DNA from: Actinomadura atramentaria DSM 43919
GTDB taxonomy: Bacteria > Actinomycetota > Actinomycetes > Streptosporangiales > Streptosporangiaceae
DNA: 64,000 bases
Assembly (NCBI RefSeq): GCF_000381885.1
Contig: NZ_KB907222.1
Coordinates: 118,006-182,005, forward strand
Reading direction: 5' to 3'
The position numbers and the translations under genes are program-made. The notes under the pieces were generated by a model that was not told where the DNA came from, made no database searches, and worked only from the letters and a program-made list of their open reading frames with translations. Below, in pieces: positions 1-8,593 of the stretch; the first letter of the stretch is position 1; each line of letters opens with the position of its first letter.

Positions 1-290
1 CGCTCGCGCAGCGCCTCGGCGAGCGCGCCGACGTGCCGCAGCGCGGCGTCCTCGGTCAGCGGCTCGGCGGGGCCGACGTCCAGCAGCCGCAGCGCCGCGC
101 CGGACGCCAGCCGGGAGCGGCTGCGCGCGTCGGGGTCCTGGCGGCGGGCGAAGATGGTCACACGGTGCCCGGGGCCGCCGTCGTCGGCGGGGCGGGCGAG
201 GGAGCGGGCCAGCTCGCGGACCCGGGCGGCCTGCGGGGTCGCGGTGGCCAGGTCGGCGAGGGTGACGAGCGCGAGAGCGGGACGACGCAT
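1..290 (-). CDS. Glycosyltransferase, family-4-like, N-terminal part (runs off the window)
   Basis: Only the first 96 or so residues are inside the window; the rest lies upstream of base 1. The protein starts MRRPALALVTLADLATATPQ, followed by a segment in which sugar-transferase-like hydrophobic strands alternate with arginine-rich helices (VRELARSLAR, then HRVTIFARR). This looks like the first Rossmann half of GT4 enzymes, which scan for the 'name-the-chain, then clock the acceptor' layout. ATG at 288-290 is preceded on the minus strand by GGAGG at suitable spacing, which fixes the start. It is divergent from the serpin gene. The acceptor and donor cannot be judged from this fragment, and the family call is moderate because the nucleotide-sugar-binding half is missing. 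Confidence 0.5.
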   Translation of the reverse strand, partial: MRRPALALVTLADLATATPQAARVRELARSLARPADDGGPGHRVTIFARRQDPDARSRSRLASGAALRLLDVGPAEPLTEDAALRHVGALAEALRE

Positions 291-325
291 GAAAGCCTCC
301 GGGTTTAAAGACAGGGCAAACCTGG

Positions 326-348
326 AGGTATCTGCGTCTTAGACACCT
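326..348. promoter_or_regulatory. Imperfect inverted repeat in the divergent intergenic region
   Basis: AGGTATCT (326-333) and AGACACCT (341-348) form an 8-bp inverted repeat with one mismatch and a 7-bp spacer. It lies between the divergent glycosyltransferase (start 290) and serpin (start 445). It could be an operator, but nothing links it to a regulator. Confidence 0.25.
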
Positions 349-444
349 GCTCGCCCCCTGTTCTGTCCCGTCCGAGGGTCCGCCAAACCCGGTCGGCCGA
401 AAAATCCTCCGGAACCCGGAGAACTCCGGCGGCGTCCGACGGTC

Positions 445-1704
445 ATGGGCCTGATCCGCACGATCCCCGGCCGCGCCTTCGCGGCGGCCGCCTGCGCCGC
501 GCTCCTCCCGCTCGCCGCCGCCTGCGGCACCGCCGAGGGCCAGGAGCCCCGGTCGCTGAAGGGACACGCGCGGAGCGTCCCGGCCGCCGACCCCGCCCCC
601 TACGCCCGCGCCGACACCGAGTTCGGCCTCGCGCTGCTGGACCGGTGGTGCCGCGCCGAACCCGACCGCAACCTCGTCCTGTCCCCGAGCAGCCTCGCCG
701 CCGGACTCGGCATGGCCGCGCTCGGCGCGCGCGGCGACACCGCGACCGCGATGGCCAAGGCGCTGCGGCTCCCGGCGGGCGACCCCGTCCCCGGCCTCGC
801 CGCCCGCACCGCCGCGCTGCGCGGCGTCCGCCGCGACGGCGTCGAACTGCGCGTCACCGACCAGATCTGGGCCGACCGCGGCCTGCCGCCCGCCCAGGAC
901 TACCTCGACAGGGTCGCGACCGCCTACGACGCGGACGTCAAGTCCCTCGACATCCGCAGCGACCCCGAGGGCGCGCGCCGCGCGATCAACGCGGCCGTCG
1001 CCGACGCCACCGCCGGGCGCATCACCGGCCTGCTCGGCGAACGCACCGTCACCGCCGACACCGGCTGGGTCCTCACCGACGCCGTCTACCTCAAGGCCGA
1101 CTGGGACACCGCGTTCAAGCGCAGCGACACCGGCACCGAGCCGTTCACCACCGCCGCCGGGAACCGCGCCGACGTCAGGATGATGAGCTCCGGCCACAGC
1201 CTGCGCACCGCCCGCGCCGGGGGCTGGACGGCCGTGGACCTGCCCTACAAGGGCGGACGGCTCAGCATGACCGCGCTGCTGCCCGACTCCGGCGCGCGCG
1301 GCTGCCCGTCCCTGCGCGCGGACGACGTGGACGGCGTGGTGAAGGCGCTCACGCCCGGCCTCGTCAGCCTCTCGTTCCCCAAGCTCGACCTGAAGACCCG
1401 CCTGGACGCCGTCCCGCTGCTGAAGGACCTCGGCATGGGACCGGCCTTCGGCGACGACGCCGACTTCACCGGCCTGTCCCCGCACGCGACCTCGCTCGGC
1501 TTCGTCCGGCACGCCGCGATGATGAAGGTGGACGAGCGCGGCACCGAGGCCGCCGCCGCGACCGGCGCGGGCATCGGCGCGACCGCCGTCCCGCAGCCGC
1601 GCGAGCGGATCGTCTTCGACCGCCCGTACGTGCTGGTCGTCCGCGACGGCACGACCGGCGAGCCGCTGTTCCTGGCGCGCGTCGCGGACCCGTCCGAAGC
1701 GTGA
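445..1704 (+). CDS. Serpin family protein, probable exported lipoprotein
   Basis: A 419-residue serpin (serine protease inhibitor). The N-terminus has a basic start, a hydrophobic stretch and Cys27 after LAAA, a lipobox-like sequence, so the protein is probably exported and lipid-anchored. Serpin signatures follow: NLVLSPSSLAAGLGMAALGA near residue 75, the TDAVYLKADW strand near 214, and the C-terminal FDRPYVLVVRD. The reactive-centre-loop hinge at residues 364-373 (E-R-G-T-E-A-A-A-A-T) matches the inhibitory consensus with small residues at P12-P9. An active suicide inhibitor is therefore more likely than a non-inhibitory relative. The loop around P1 is rich in Gly, Ala and Thr, which would suit elastase- or subtilisin-like targets (inference). 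Confidence 0.88.
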   Translation: MGLIRTIPGRAFAAAACAALLPLAAACGTAEGQEPRSLKGHARSVPAADPAPYARADTEFGLALLDRWCRAEPDRNLVLSPSSLAAGLGMAALGARGDTATAMAKALRLPAGDPVPGLAARTAALRGVRRDGVELRVTDQIWADRGLPPAQDYLDRVATAYDADVKSLDIRSDPEGARRAINAAVADATAGRITGLLGERTVTADTGWVLTDAVYLKADWDTAFKRSDTGTEPFTTAAGNRADVRMMSSGHSLRTARAGGWTAVDLPYKGGRLSMTALLPDSGARGCPSLRADDVDGVVKALTPGLVSLSFPKLDLKTRLDAVPLLKDLGMGPAFGDDADFTGLSPHATSLGFVRHAAMMKVDERGTEAAAATGAGIGATAVPQPRERIVFDRPYVLVVRDGTTGEPLFLARVADPSEA

Positions 1705-1730
1705 GGACGGGCCGATGAGACCCTGACCGG

Positions 1731-2390
1731 ATGAGGATCTGGTACGCCGCCTACGGGAGCAACCTCTACCGCCGCCGGTTCGCCTGCTATCTGGCGGGCG
1801 GCCGGCCGCCGGGCGCGGCCGTCACCTACTCGGGGTGCCGCGACCCGCGCCCGGCCGCCGCCGACCGCGCGCTGACGCTGCCCGGCGGGATCTACTTCGC
1901 CCACTCGTCCCCGACGTGGGGCGGCGGCGTCGCGTTCTACGACCCGGAGCTGCCGGGCCGCGCCGCCGCCCGCGCCTACCTGCTGACCGCCGAGCAGTTC
2001 GGCGACGTCGTCGCGCAGGAGATGCACCGCCCCGCCGGAACCGACCTCGACCTCGCCGAGGTGCTGGCCACCGGCCGCCAGACGCTCGGGCCGGGCCGCT
2101 ACGAGACGGTCCTGCTCGTCGGGGAGCACGAGGGCGACCCGGTGCTGACGTTCACCGCCCCGCACCCCCTCGACGGCGCGCCCGTCACCGCCCCGACCGC
2201 CGCCTACCTGGCGATGCTCGGCCACGGGCTGCGCGAGGCGCACGGCTGGGACGCGGGCCGCGCCGCCGGGTACCTGGCCGGGCGGCCCGGCGCTGCCGGG
2301 GCGTGGACGCCGGGCGCGGTCCGCGACCTGCTCGTCGCGCCGCGCCCCGCCGGGGACGACGCGCTCGCGGGCGGTCAGCCGCCGACGTAG
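1731..2390 (+). CDS. YGSN-motif protein, gamma-glutamylcyclotransferase-like fold
   Basis: A 219-residue protein that opens with MRIWYAAYGSNL. The Y-G-S-N signature is the glycine-rich substrate loop of the gamma-glutamylcyclotransferase/AIG2-like fold. Actinobacterial homologues of this shape are often labelled 'histone deacetylase' in databases, a name the sequence does not support: no HDAC zinc motifs are visible. It starts 27 bp after the serpin stop and may be cotranscribed with it. Its last 16 bp overlap the convergent UvrA-like gene. The substrate is unknown. Confidence 0.6.
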   Translation: MRIWYAAYGSNLYRRRFACYLAGGRPPGAAVTYSGCRDPRPAAADRALTLPGGIYFAHSSPTWGGGVAFYDPELPGRAAARAYLLTAEQFGDVVAQEMHRPAGTDLDLAEVLATGRQTLGPGRYETVLLVGEHEGDPVLTFTAPHPLDGAPVTAPTAAYLAMLGHGLREAHGWDAGRAAGYLAGRPGAAGAWTPGAVRDLLVAPRPAGDDALAGGQPPT

Positions 2391-4735
2391 GCGGCCAGAT
2401 GCTCGCCGGTCCGCGTCGAGCGGGCCGCGACCAGCTCGGCGGGCGTGCCCTCGAACACGACCCGGCCGCCGTCGTGGCCCGCGCCGGGCCCGAGGTCGAC
2501 GATCCAGTCCGCGTGCGCCATGACCGCCTGGTGGTGCTCGACGACGATCACCGACGTGCCCGCGTCCACGAGCCGGTCGAGCAGGCCGAGCAGCTGCTCC
2601 ACGTCCGCGAGGTGCAGTCCGGCGGTCGGCTCGTCCAGGACGTACACGCCGCCCTTCTCGCCCATGTGCGACGCGAGCTTGAGCCGCTGCCGCTCGCCGC
2701 CGGACAGCGTCGTCAGCGGCTGGCCGAGCGCCAGGTAGCCGAGGCCGACGTCGGCGAGCCGCTCCAGAATCCGCTGCGCGGCCGGGGTCCGCGCCTCGCC
2801 GGAGCCGAAGAACTCCAGCGCCTCGGCCACCGGCATCGCCAGCACCTCGCTGACGTCCCGGCCGCCCAGGCGGTACTCCAGCACCGACGCGTCGAACCGG
2901 CGGCCCTCGCACTCCTCGCACGTCGCCGCGACGCCCGCCATCATCGCCAGGTCGCTGTAGACGACGCCGACGCCGTTGCACCCCGGGCACGCGCCCTCGG
3001 AGTTCGCGCTGAACAGGGCGGGCTTGACGCCGTTGGCCTTGGCGAACGCCTTGCGGATCGGGTCGAGCAGACCGGTGTACGTCGCCGGGTTGCTGCGCCG
3101 CGAACCGCGGATGGGGCTCTGGTCGATCGACACCACGCCCGCGCCCGCCGGGATCGACCCGTGGACGAGCGAGCTCTTGCCCGACCCGGCGACGCCCGTC
3201 ACGACGACGAGCACGCCCAGCGGGATGTCGACGTCCACGTCCTGGAGGTTGTGCGCGGACGCGCCGCGGATCTCCAGCGCCCCGGTGGGTTTGCGGACGG
3301 CCTCCTTGAGCGCCGCCCGGTCGTCCAGGTGGCGGCCGGTGACGGTGCCGGACGCCCGCAGCCCCTCGACCGTCCCCTCGAAGCAGACCGCGCCGCCCGC
3401 CGTCCCCGCGCCGGGGCCGAGGTCCACGACGTGGTCCGCGATGGCGATCGTCTCCGGCTTGTGCTCGACCACCAGGACGGTGTTGCCCTTGTCGCGCAGC
3501 CGCAGCAGCAACTCGTTCATCCGCTGGATGTCGTGCGGGTGCAGTCCCGTCGTCGGCTCGTCGAAGACGTACGTGACGTCGGTGAGCGACGACCCGAGGT
3601 GCCGGATCATCTTGACGCGCTGCGCCTCCCCGCCCGACAGCGTCCCCGCGGGCCGGTCGAGCGACAGGTAGCCGAGGCCGATCTCGGTGAACGAGTCCAG
3701 GACCCGCCCGAGCGCCGCCAGCAGCGGCGCGGCGGACGGCGCGTCCAGCCCGCGGACCCACTCGGCCAGGTCGCTGATCTGCATCGCGCACGCGTCCGCG
3801 ATGCTGATCCCCTCGATCTTCGAGGACCGCGCGGCCTCGCCGAGCCGCGTCCCGCCGCACTCCGGGCACGTCGTGAACGCGACCGCGCGCTCCACGAACG
3901 CGCGGACGTGCGGCTGCATCGCTTCCTTGTCCTTCGCGAGCATCGACTTGCGGACCCGGGGGACCAGCCCCTCGTAGGTCATGTTGATGCCCTCGATCTT
4001 CATCCGCGTCGGCTCGCGGTACAGGAAGTCGTGCAGCTCCGTCTTCGTGAACTCTCGGATCGGCTTGTCCGGGTCGAAGAACCCCGACGACGCGTACAGC
4101 CGGTAGTTCCAGCCGCCCGCCTTGTAACCGGGAATCGTCATCGCGCCCTCGGACAGGGACTTGGCGTCGTCGAACAGCTCGGCCAGGTCGATGTCGGAGA
4201 CCGTCCCGCGGCCCTCGCAGCGCGGGCACATGCCGCCCATGCGGCTGAACGTCTGCTTCACGGTCTTGTTGTCGCCGCGCTCGACGGTGATCGCGCCGCT
4301 CGCCCGGACGGTCGGGACGTTGAACGAGAACGCGTTCGGCGACCCGACGTGCGGCGTCCCGAGGCGGCTGAACAGGATGCGCAGCATCGCGTTCGCGTCC
4401 GTCGCGGTGCCGACCGTGGAGCGCGGGTCCGCGCCCATCCGCTGCTGGTCGACGACGATCGCGGTGGTCAGGCCCTCCAGGACGTCCACGTCGGGCCGCG
4501 CCTGCGACGGCATGAACCCCTGCACGAACGCGCTGTAGGTCTCGTTGATCATCCGCTGCGACTCGGCGGCGACCGTGCCGAACACCAGCGAGCTCTTCCC
4601 CGAGCCGGACACGCCGGTGAACACCGTCAGCCGGCGCTTGGGGATCTCGACGCTGACGTCCTTCAGGTTGTTCTCCCGCGCGCCGTGGACGCGGATCAGG
4701 TCGTGGGCGTCGGCGGCGTGCCGCGCGCCGCTCAT
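2375..4735 (-). CDS. UvrA-like ABC-class ATPase (drug-resistance type, UvrB-binding domain lacking)
   Basis: A 786-residue protein, against about 950 for true UvrA. It has two ABC ATPase modules: Walker A GVSGSGKSS at 41-49 and GVAGSGKSS at 514-522; LSGGE signatures near 366 and 687; Walker B DEPTTGLHP near 392 and DEPTAGLH near 701. UvrA-type zinc modules are present (C170-x2-C173 with C290-x2-C293; C583-x2-C586 with C606-x2-C609). The shorter length suggests loss of the UvrB-interaction insert, as in UvrA-like proteins associated with resistance to DNA-binding drugs. It is the last gene of an AraC/VOC/UvrA operon, and its ATG overlaps the VOC stop by 4 bp, implying coupled translation. A role outside canonical excision repair is inferred. 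Confidence 0.88.
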   Translation of the reverse strand: MSGARHAADAHDLIRVHGARENNLKDVSVEIPKRRLTVFTGVSGSGKSSLVFGTVAAESQRMINETYSAFVQGFMPSQARPDVDVLEGLTTAIVVDQQRMGADPRSTVGTATDANAMLRILFSRLGTPHVGSPNAFSFNVPTVRASGAITVERGDNKTVKQTFSRMGGMCPRCEGRGTVSDIDLAELFDDAKSLSEGAMTIPGYKAGGWNYRLYASSGFFDPDKPIREFTKTELHDFLYREPTRMKIEGINMTYEGLVPRVRKSMLAKDKEAMQPHVRAFVERAVAFTTCPECGGTRLGEAARSSKIEGISIADACAMQISDLAEWVRGLDAPSAAPLLAALGRVLDSFTEIGLGYLSLDRPAGTLSGGEAQRVKMIRHLGSSLTDVTYVFDEPTTGLHPHDIQRMNELLLRLRDKGNTVLVVEHKPETIAIADHVVDLGPGAGTAGGAVCFEGTVEGLRASGTVTGRHLDDRAALKEAVRKPTGALEIRGASAHNLQDVDVDIPLGVLVVVTGVAGSGKSSLVHGSIPAGAGVVSIDQSPIRGSRRSNPATYTGLLDPIRKAFAKANGVKPALFSANSEGACPGCNGVGVVYSDLAMMAGVAATCEECEGRRFDASVLEYRLGGRDVSEVLAMPVAEALEFFGSGEARTPAAQRILERLADVGLGYLALGQPLTTLSGGERQRLKLASHMGEKGGVYVLDEPTAGLHLADVEQLLGLLDRLVDAGTSVIVVEHHQAVMAHADWIVDLGPGAGHDGGRVVFEGTPAELVAARSTRTGEHLAAYVGG

Positions 4736-5145
4736 CGCCGGGCCTCCTGGACGCGGACCAGGTTCCCCGCCGGGTCGCGGAACGCGCAGTCGCGGACGCC
4801 GTACGGTTGGTCGGTCGGCTCCTGGACGACCTCGGCGTCGCGGGCCTGGAGCCGGTCGAACACCGCGTCCACGTCGGGCGCGGCCAGCACGATCATGCCG
4901 AAGGTGCCCTTGGCCATCATCTCGGCGACGGTCCGCCGCTCGTCCTCGGTGACGCCCCGGTCCGCGCCCGGCGGGTACAGGACGATCGACGGGCCCTCCC
5001 CGCCCTTCGGCCCGACCGTGATCCAGCGCAGCCCGGCGTACCCCACGTCGTCGCGGACTTCGAAGCCGAGGACGTCCCGGTAGAACCCGAGGGCCTTCTC
5101 CGGGTCGTCGTGCGGGAGGAAGGCGTGGTGAATGCTGATGTCCAT
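4732..5145 (-). CDS. VOC family protein (glyoxalase/bleomycin-resistance fold)
   Basis: A 137-residue protein with the vicinal-oxygen-chelate layout: MDISIHHAFLPHDDPEKALGFYRDVLGF at the start, and AFRDPAGNLVRVQE at the end as the second beta-alpha-beta module. Such proteins either catalyse metal-dependent reactions or sequester drugs. The ATG at 5143-5145 lies 5 bp after the AraC stop. A GTG three codons upstream (5154) would overlap that stop and is the alternative start. The stop overlaps the UvrA-like start. Pairing with a UvrA-like ATPase favours a resistance role (inference). Confidence 0.85.
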   Translation of the reverse strand: MDISIHHAFLPHDDPEKALGFYRDVLGFEVRDDVGYAGLRWITVGPKGGEGPSIVLYPPGADRGVTEDERRTVAEMMAKGTFGMIVLAAPDVDAVFDRLQARDAEVVQEPTDQPYGVRDCAFRDPAGNLVRVQEARR

Positions 5146-5150
5146 GCCGG

Positions 5151-5600
5151 TCACGCTAGTTGCGGCTCGGGGGAGCGGGCTTCTCGATTCCTGACCGGTC
5201 GGGTCACCTGCCGCGCCACGCACGACGGCATGCCCGCCGTCGCCCGCGCCGCGCGGCGGCGGTACTCGCTCGGCGGCACCCCGACCAGCTCGGCGAAGCG
5301 GGTGCTGAACGTGCCGAGCGACGAGCAGCCCACCGCGAAGCACACGTCGGTGACGCTGAGGTCGCCGCGCCGCAGCAGCGCCATCGCCCGCTCGACGCGC
5401 CGGGTCATCAGGTACCCGTAGGGCGACTCCCCGTACGCCTGCCGGAACCGGCGGCTGAGGTGCCCGGCGGACATGTTCGCGCCGCGCGCGAGGGCCTCGA
5501 CGTCCAGGGGTCGCGCGTACTCGCGGTCGATCCGGTCCCGCACGCGGCGGAGCCGCGCGAGGTCGTCGAGCCGCTGCGCCTCGGTGATTCTGCTGGTCAC
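5151..5600 (-). CDS. AraC family transcriptional regulator
   Basis: A short (about 149-residue) AraC-type protein made of little more than the double helix-turn-helix domain. The first HTH is in the stretch RPLDVEALARGANMSAGHLS and the second in DLSVTDVCFAVGCSSLGTFS, ending with the family signature GVPPSEYRRRA. The GTG at 5598-5600 was chosen because it follows a GGGG-rich stretch; a start at 5630 would add ten residues of low plausibility. No ligand-binding domain is present, so induction may occur through small-molecule contact with the DNA-binding core or through expression level. It heads the operon with the VOC and UvrA-like genes and probably controls it. Confidence 0.85.
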   Translation of the reverse strand: MTSRITEAQRLDDLARLRRVRDRIDREYARPLDVEALARGANMSAGHLSRRFRQAYGESPYGYLMTRRVERAMALLRRGDLSVTDVCFAVGCSSLGTFSTRFAELVGVPPSEYRRRAARATAGMPSCVARQVTRPVRNREARSPEPQLA

Positions 5601-5645
5601 AACCCCGATAGTGCCACACGGTCCCGACAAAACGACCGCGTCGGG

Positions 5646-8033
5646 CTAGCCGACCGCCAGTCGGTATGTCCCTCGGGCGCAGCCGCCGACGCGCCAGCCG
5701 CCGTCGGCCCTGCGGACGTCGAGGCGGTCGATGTTCGTCGTCGCGGGGGCCGGACGGGCGTCGCCCGGCACCCAGACGTCCAGCGCGCAGGACCCGCCCG
5801 CCGCCCGGCCCCGGAGGACGAACTCCTTCGTCTCCGGAACGGACCGCAGCGAGAGCAGCACGCCCGGCGCCGCGCGCGGATAGGCGCGGGACAGTTCCTC
5901 GACGCCCTCGGGATCGCGGGGAAGGAACCTCCCGGTGGCGCAGTCGAGGTTGTTGAGCCCGTTCCCGGTCGGCCCGGCGCCGTTCTGCGGGTCGCCGCAC
6001 GCCTGTTTCCAGACCCAGAGCGCGCCGCCGATCAACGCGTCGTCCTCCTGCCGGGAATAGCGCCGCAGTTTGCCGACCATCGCGGCGTCGTCGCCCCAGA
6101 AACCCCATTCGCCGCTCCAGACCGGCAGGTCGCGGGCGGTCCGCCGGGCGATCCGGAAACCGTGCTCGACGGACGTCATGGCGGGCAGGCCGAGGGACGC
6201 GTCCATCGTGATCGACTCCGCGTACAGGTGCGGCGCGAAGACGACGTTCGGGTCGTCCTGGAACGAGCCGCGCGGCATCGCGTCGAATCCGGTGCCGGAC
6301 CAGAAGATGCTCGGTTCGGCGAACAGGATGTGCGGGCGCTTCTCGGCGGCGCGGACGGCGCGCAGGACGCGGTCGTAGAAACGGCCGAGCAGCAACGTCG
6401 AGGTCAGCGGGGCCTGCTCGCCGAAACCCGGCTCGTTCAGCGGGTCGAATCCGGCGACGGACGTGCTTTCCGCGTAGCGCCGCGCGAGCATTCCCCAGAC
6501 CTTCACGAGATGGTCCTGAACGCCGTCGCGGTCGTAATAGAAATTGGTGAACGCGCGGTCTCCGGCGGGGGAGATGTCGCGGCCGGTGAACTGGCAGCGG
6601 GGCGCGCCGTCCGTGCGGGTCGCCCAGGCGGGCGCGCCGTCGTAGCCGTCCATTTTCGACGTGCCGAGCGGGCAGGACGTCCCGGCCGGCGTCGCCTGGT
6701 TGTTCCAGCCGTCCTGGTGCATGTCGAGGACGGTGTAGATCTCGTGCTTCTCCGCCCAGTGGACGGCCTGGTCGATCTTCCGCAGGTAGTTCTCGTCGTA
6801 CCGGCCCGGCTGCGGCTCGACGGCCGACCAGGACACCGCGAGCCGCACGACGTTGCGGCCGAGCGCCGCGATCTGCGCGAAATCGTCTTCGGTCAGGGGA
6901 AGCGTCGCGGGCGTCTTCGGGTCGCGGACGTAGAAGTCCACCAACTGGTTGACGTTCACGCCGCGCAGCAGCACCTGCCTGCCCCCGTCATCGACGATGC
7001 GGGGGTGCGCGCCGCGGACGACGTGCAGCGCCGGGAGCCCGGTCCCGGCGGCGGCCCGCGCGGCGGGGGCGGCGTCCGGCCCGGCGACGACCACGGCGGC
7101 GACCGTCGCCGCGACGGCGAGCACGCCCGCGAGCGCGCCCCGGACGGCGGGCGCGCCGCGCGCGGCGGCCCAGGCGAGCAGCGCGGGCAGCCACCCGACC
7201 GCCGCGCCCAGCGACGCGCCCTCGCCGAGCCGGACCCACGCGGCGGCGGGCGTCTGGAACGGCGCGCCGAACCCGTCCACGACCAGCAGCCCGACGACCT
7301 GCGCCGCGCCGAGCGCGAGGCCCGCCCACAGCGCGCCGAGCCAGCCGCCGAGGAACGCCCCGCCCGGCGTCGGGAACCGGCGGGCGAAGGTCCGCTGCGT
7401 GCGCGCGAGCGCGAGCAGCAGCACCGCCAGGCCGAGCACGACCCCGACCGCGCCGCCCCGCGGATCGACCGTGGGCAGCCGGTCCGGCAGGTCGCGGGAC
7501 CAGTGCGCCCCGACCCACGGCCCGGTCGCCGCGACGGCCGCGACGGTGAGCGCGGCGATCGGCCGGTGCGCCCGGTGGGCGGGCTCGACGGGCTCGGCGG
7601 GATTTTCGTCGGCGCGCGGGACGAACAGCGTCGCCGCCGCCACGACCGCCCCGTACAGCGCGGCCTTCGGCGCGGTGTAGCTCGTCGCCCACAGCAGATC
7701 AAGGATGTTCAGCTCGGGCGCCGTCGCCACGACCGAGGCGACGGCCTTCGCGACGACGGCGACGAGCACGAACCCCGCCCACATCGTCGCGAACCTCGCC
7801 CGCCGCCCGAGCCGCCCGAGCCCCGCCGCGACCCACGCCGTGCCGAGCACGAGCAGCGGCAGGTACACGGCCACCGGCGCGACCTGCCACCGGGCCTTCG
7901 GCAGCACCGGGCCGGGCACGCCCAGCAGCGCGAAGAACCCGACCGGGTCCAGAACCGCTCCGGCCAGCGTGAGCGCGAGGACGGCCCCGCCCGCCGTGGA
8001 CGCGAGCGGCAGTGCGCGGGGGCGTGGCCTCAT
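5646..8033 (-). CDS. Membrane-anchored GH5 glycoside hydrolase (endoglycoceramidase-like)
   Basis: A 795-residue protein in two parts. Residues 1 to about 320 contain roughly eight hydrophobic segments (polytopic membrane region, no recognised family). Residues about 345-700 form a GH5 TIM barrel: LLRGVNVNQLVDFY at the first strand, VLDMHQDGWN, DPLNEPGFG with predicted acid/base Glu534, APHLYAES, and WSGEWGF with predicted nucleophile Glu642. The DMHQDGW and RGVN motifs resemble endoglycoceramidase-type GH5 enzymes. A small beta-rich C-terminal domain ends the protein. ATG 8033 was chosen because AGGAGC lies 8 bp upstream and an earlier ATG lacks a ribosome site. The catalytic domain is probably extracellular. 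The substrate (glycolipid or polysaccharide) is unknown. Confidence 0.85.
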   Translation of the reverse strand: MRPRPRALPLASTAGGAVLALTLAGAVLDPVGFFALLGVPGPVLPKARWQVAPVAVYLPLLVLGTAWVAAGLGRLGRRARFATMWAGFVLVAVVAKAVASVVATAPELNILDLLWATSYTAPKAALYGAVVAAATLFVPRADENPAEPVEPAHRAHRPIAALTVAAVAATGPWVGAHWSRDLPDRLPTVDPRGGAVGVVLGLAVLLLALARTQRTFARRFPTPGGAFLGGWLGALWAGLALGAAQVVGLLVVDGFGAPFQTPAAAWVRLGEGASLGAAVGWLPALLAWAAARGAPAVRGALAGVLAVAATVAAVVVAGPDAAPAARAAAGTGLPALHVVRGAHPRIVDDGGRQVLLRGVNVNQLVDFYVRDPKTPATLPLTEDDFAQIAALGRNVVRLAVSWSAVEPQPGRYDENYLRKIDQAVHWAEKHEIYTVLDMHQDGWNNQATPAGTSCPLGTSKMDGYDGAPAWATRTDGAPRCQFTGRDISPAGDRAFTNFYYDRDGVQDHLVKVWGMLARRYAESTSVAGFDPLNEPGFGEQAPLTSTLLLGRFYDRVLRAVRAAEKRPHILFAEPSIFWSGTGFDAMPRGSFQDDPNVVFAPHLYAESITMDASLGLPAMTSVEHGFRIARRTARDLPVWSGEWGFWGDDAAMVGKLRRYSRQEDDALIGGALWVWKQACGDPQNGAGPTGNGLNNLDCATGRFLPRDPEGVEELSRAYPRAAPGVLLSLRSVPETKEFVLRGRAAGGSCALDVWVPGDARPAPATTNIDRLDVRRADGGWRVGGCARGTYRLAVG

Positions 8034-8143
8034 GGGCGCTCCTAGCTCCGGGGGGGAGCGCCAAATTACATGAAGGAATCTCACTTTCGCTAGGGAGAAC
8101 CCGGCTATGGCGGCGCGCGGCGCCGGCGGTCAAGATGGGGATC

Positions 8144-8593
8144 ATGAAAATCGGTGATGTCGTCGAAGACTTCGCGCTCCCCGACGAGACCGGGACCGTC
8201 CGGACGCTGACCGGCCTGCTGGAGCAGGGGCCCGTCGTGCTGTTCTTCTACCCCGCCGCGCTCACGCCCGGCTGCACCGCCGAGGCGTGCCGCTTCCGCG
8301 ACCTCGTCGCCGAACTGGCCGAGGCCGGCGCGCACCCCGTCGGGATCAGCGCCGACGAGGTGCCCCGGCAGAAGGAGTTCGCCGACAAGCACGGACTCGG
8401 CTACCCCCTGCTGTCCGACCCGGCCGGGCACGTCCGCGAGCGGTTCGGCGTCAAGCGCGGCATCGCGTTCGCGCCGACGCGGCGGCAGACGTTCGTCATC
8501 GGGACCGACCGGCGCGTCCTGGAGATCGTCAAGAGCGAGATCCGCATGAACGTCCACGCGGACCGCGCCCTGGCGGCGCTCCGCCGCGCCTGA
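8144..8593 (+). CDS. Peroxiredoxin, PrxQ/BCP type
   Basis: A 149-residue thioredoxin-fold peroxidase. The motif TPGCTAEAC places the peroxidatic Cys44 and a resolving Cys49 five residues apart, the hallmark of the atypical two-cysteine PrxQ/BCP group, which reduces hydrogen and alkyl peroxides using thioredoxin. An in-frame ATG three codons upstream (8135) is an alternative start. The gene is divergent from the GH5 gene and ends one base before the stop of the convergent CocE gene. Confidence 0.92.
   Translation: MKIGDVVEDFALPDETGTVRTLTGLLEQGPVVLFFYPAALTPGCTAEACRFRDLVAELAEAGAHPVGISADEVPRQKEFADKHGLGYPLLSDPAGHVRERFGVKRGIAFAPTRRQTFVIGTDRRVLEIVKSEIRMNVHADRALAALRRA

Noticed and set aside
1731..2390. 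Histone deacetylase annotation for the YGSN protein
   Set aside because: No zinc-binding or catalytic HDAC motifs are visible; the YGSN loop fits a cyclotransferase-like fold.
1245..4229. Very long open frame on the minus strand overlapping the UvrA-like gene
   Set aside because: It is a GC-rich shadow frame with Arg/Pro/Ala repeats and no domain; the UvrA-like frame on the same strand is clearly coding.
1835..5083. Long plus-strand frame of about 1080 codons
   Set aside because: Arg/Pro/Ala-rich translation antisense to two real genes; no ribosome site or domain.
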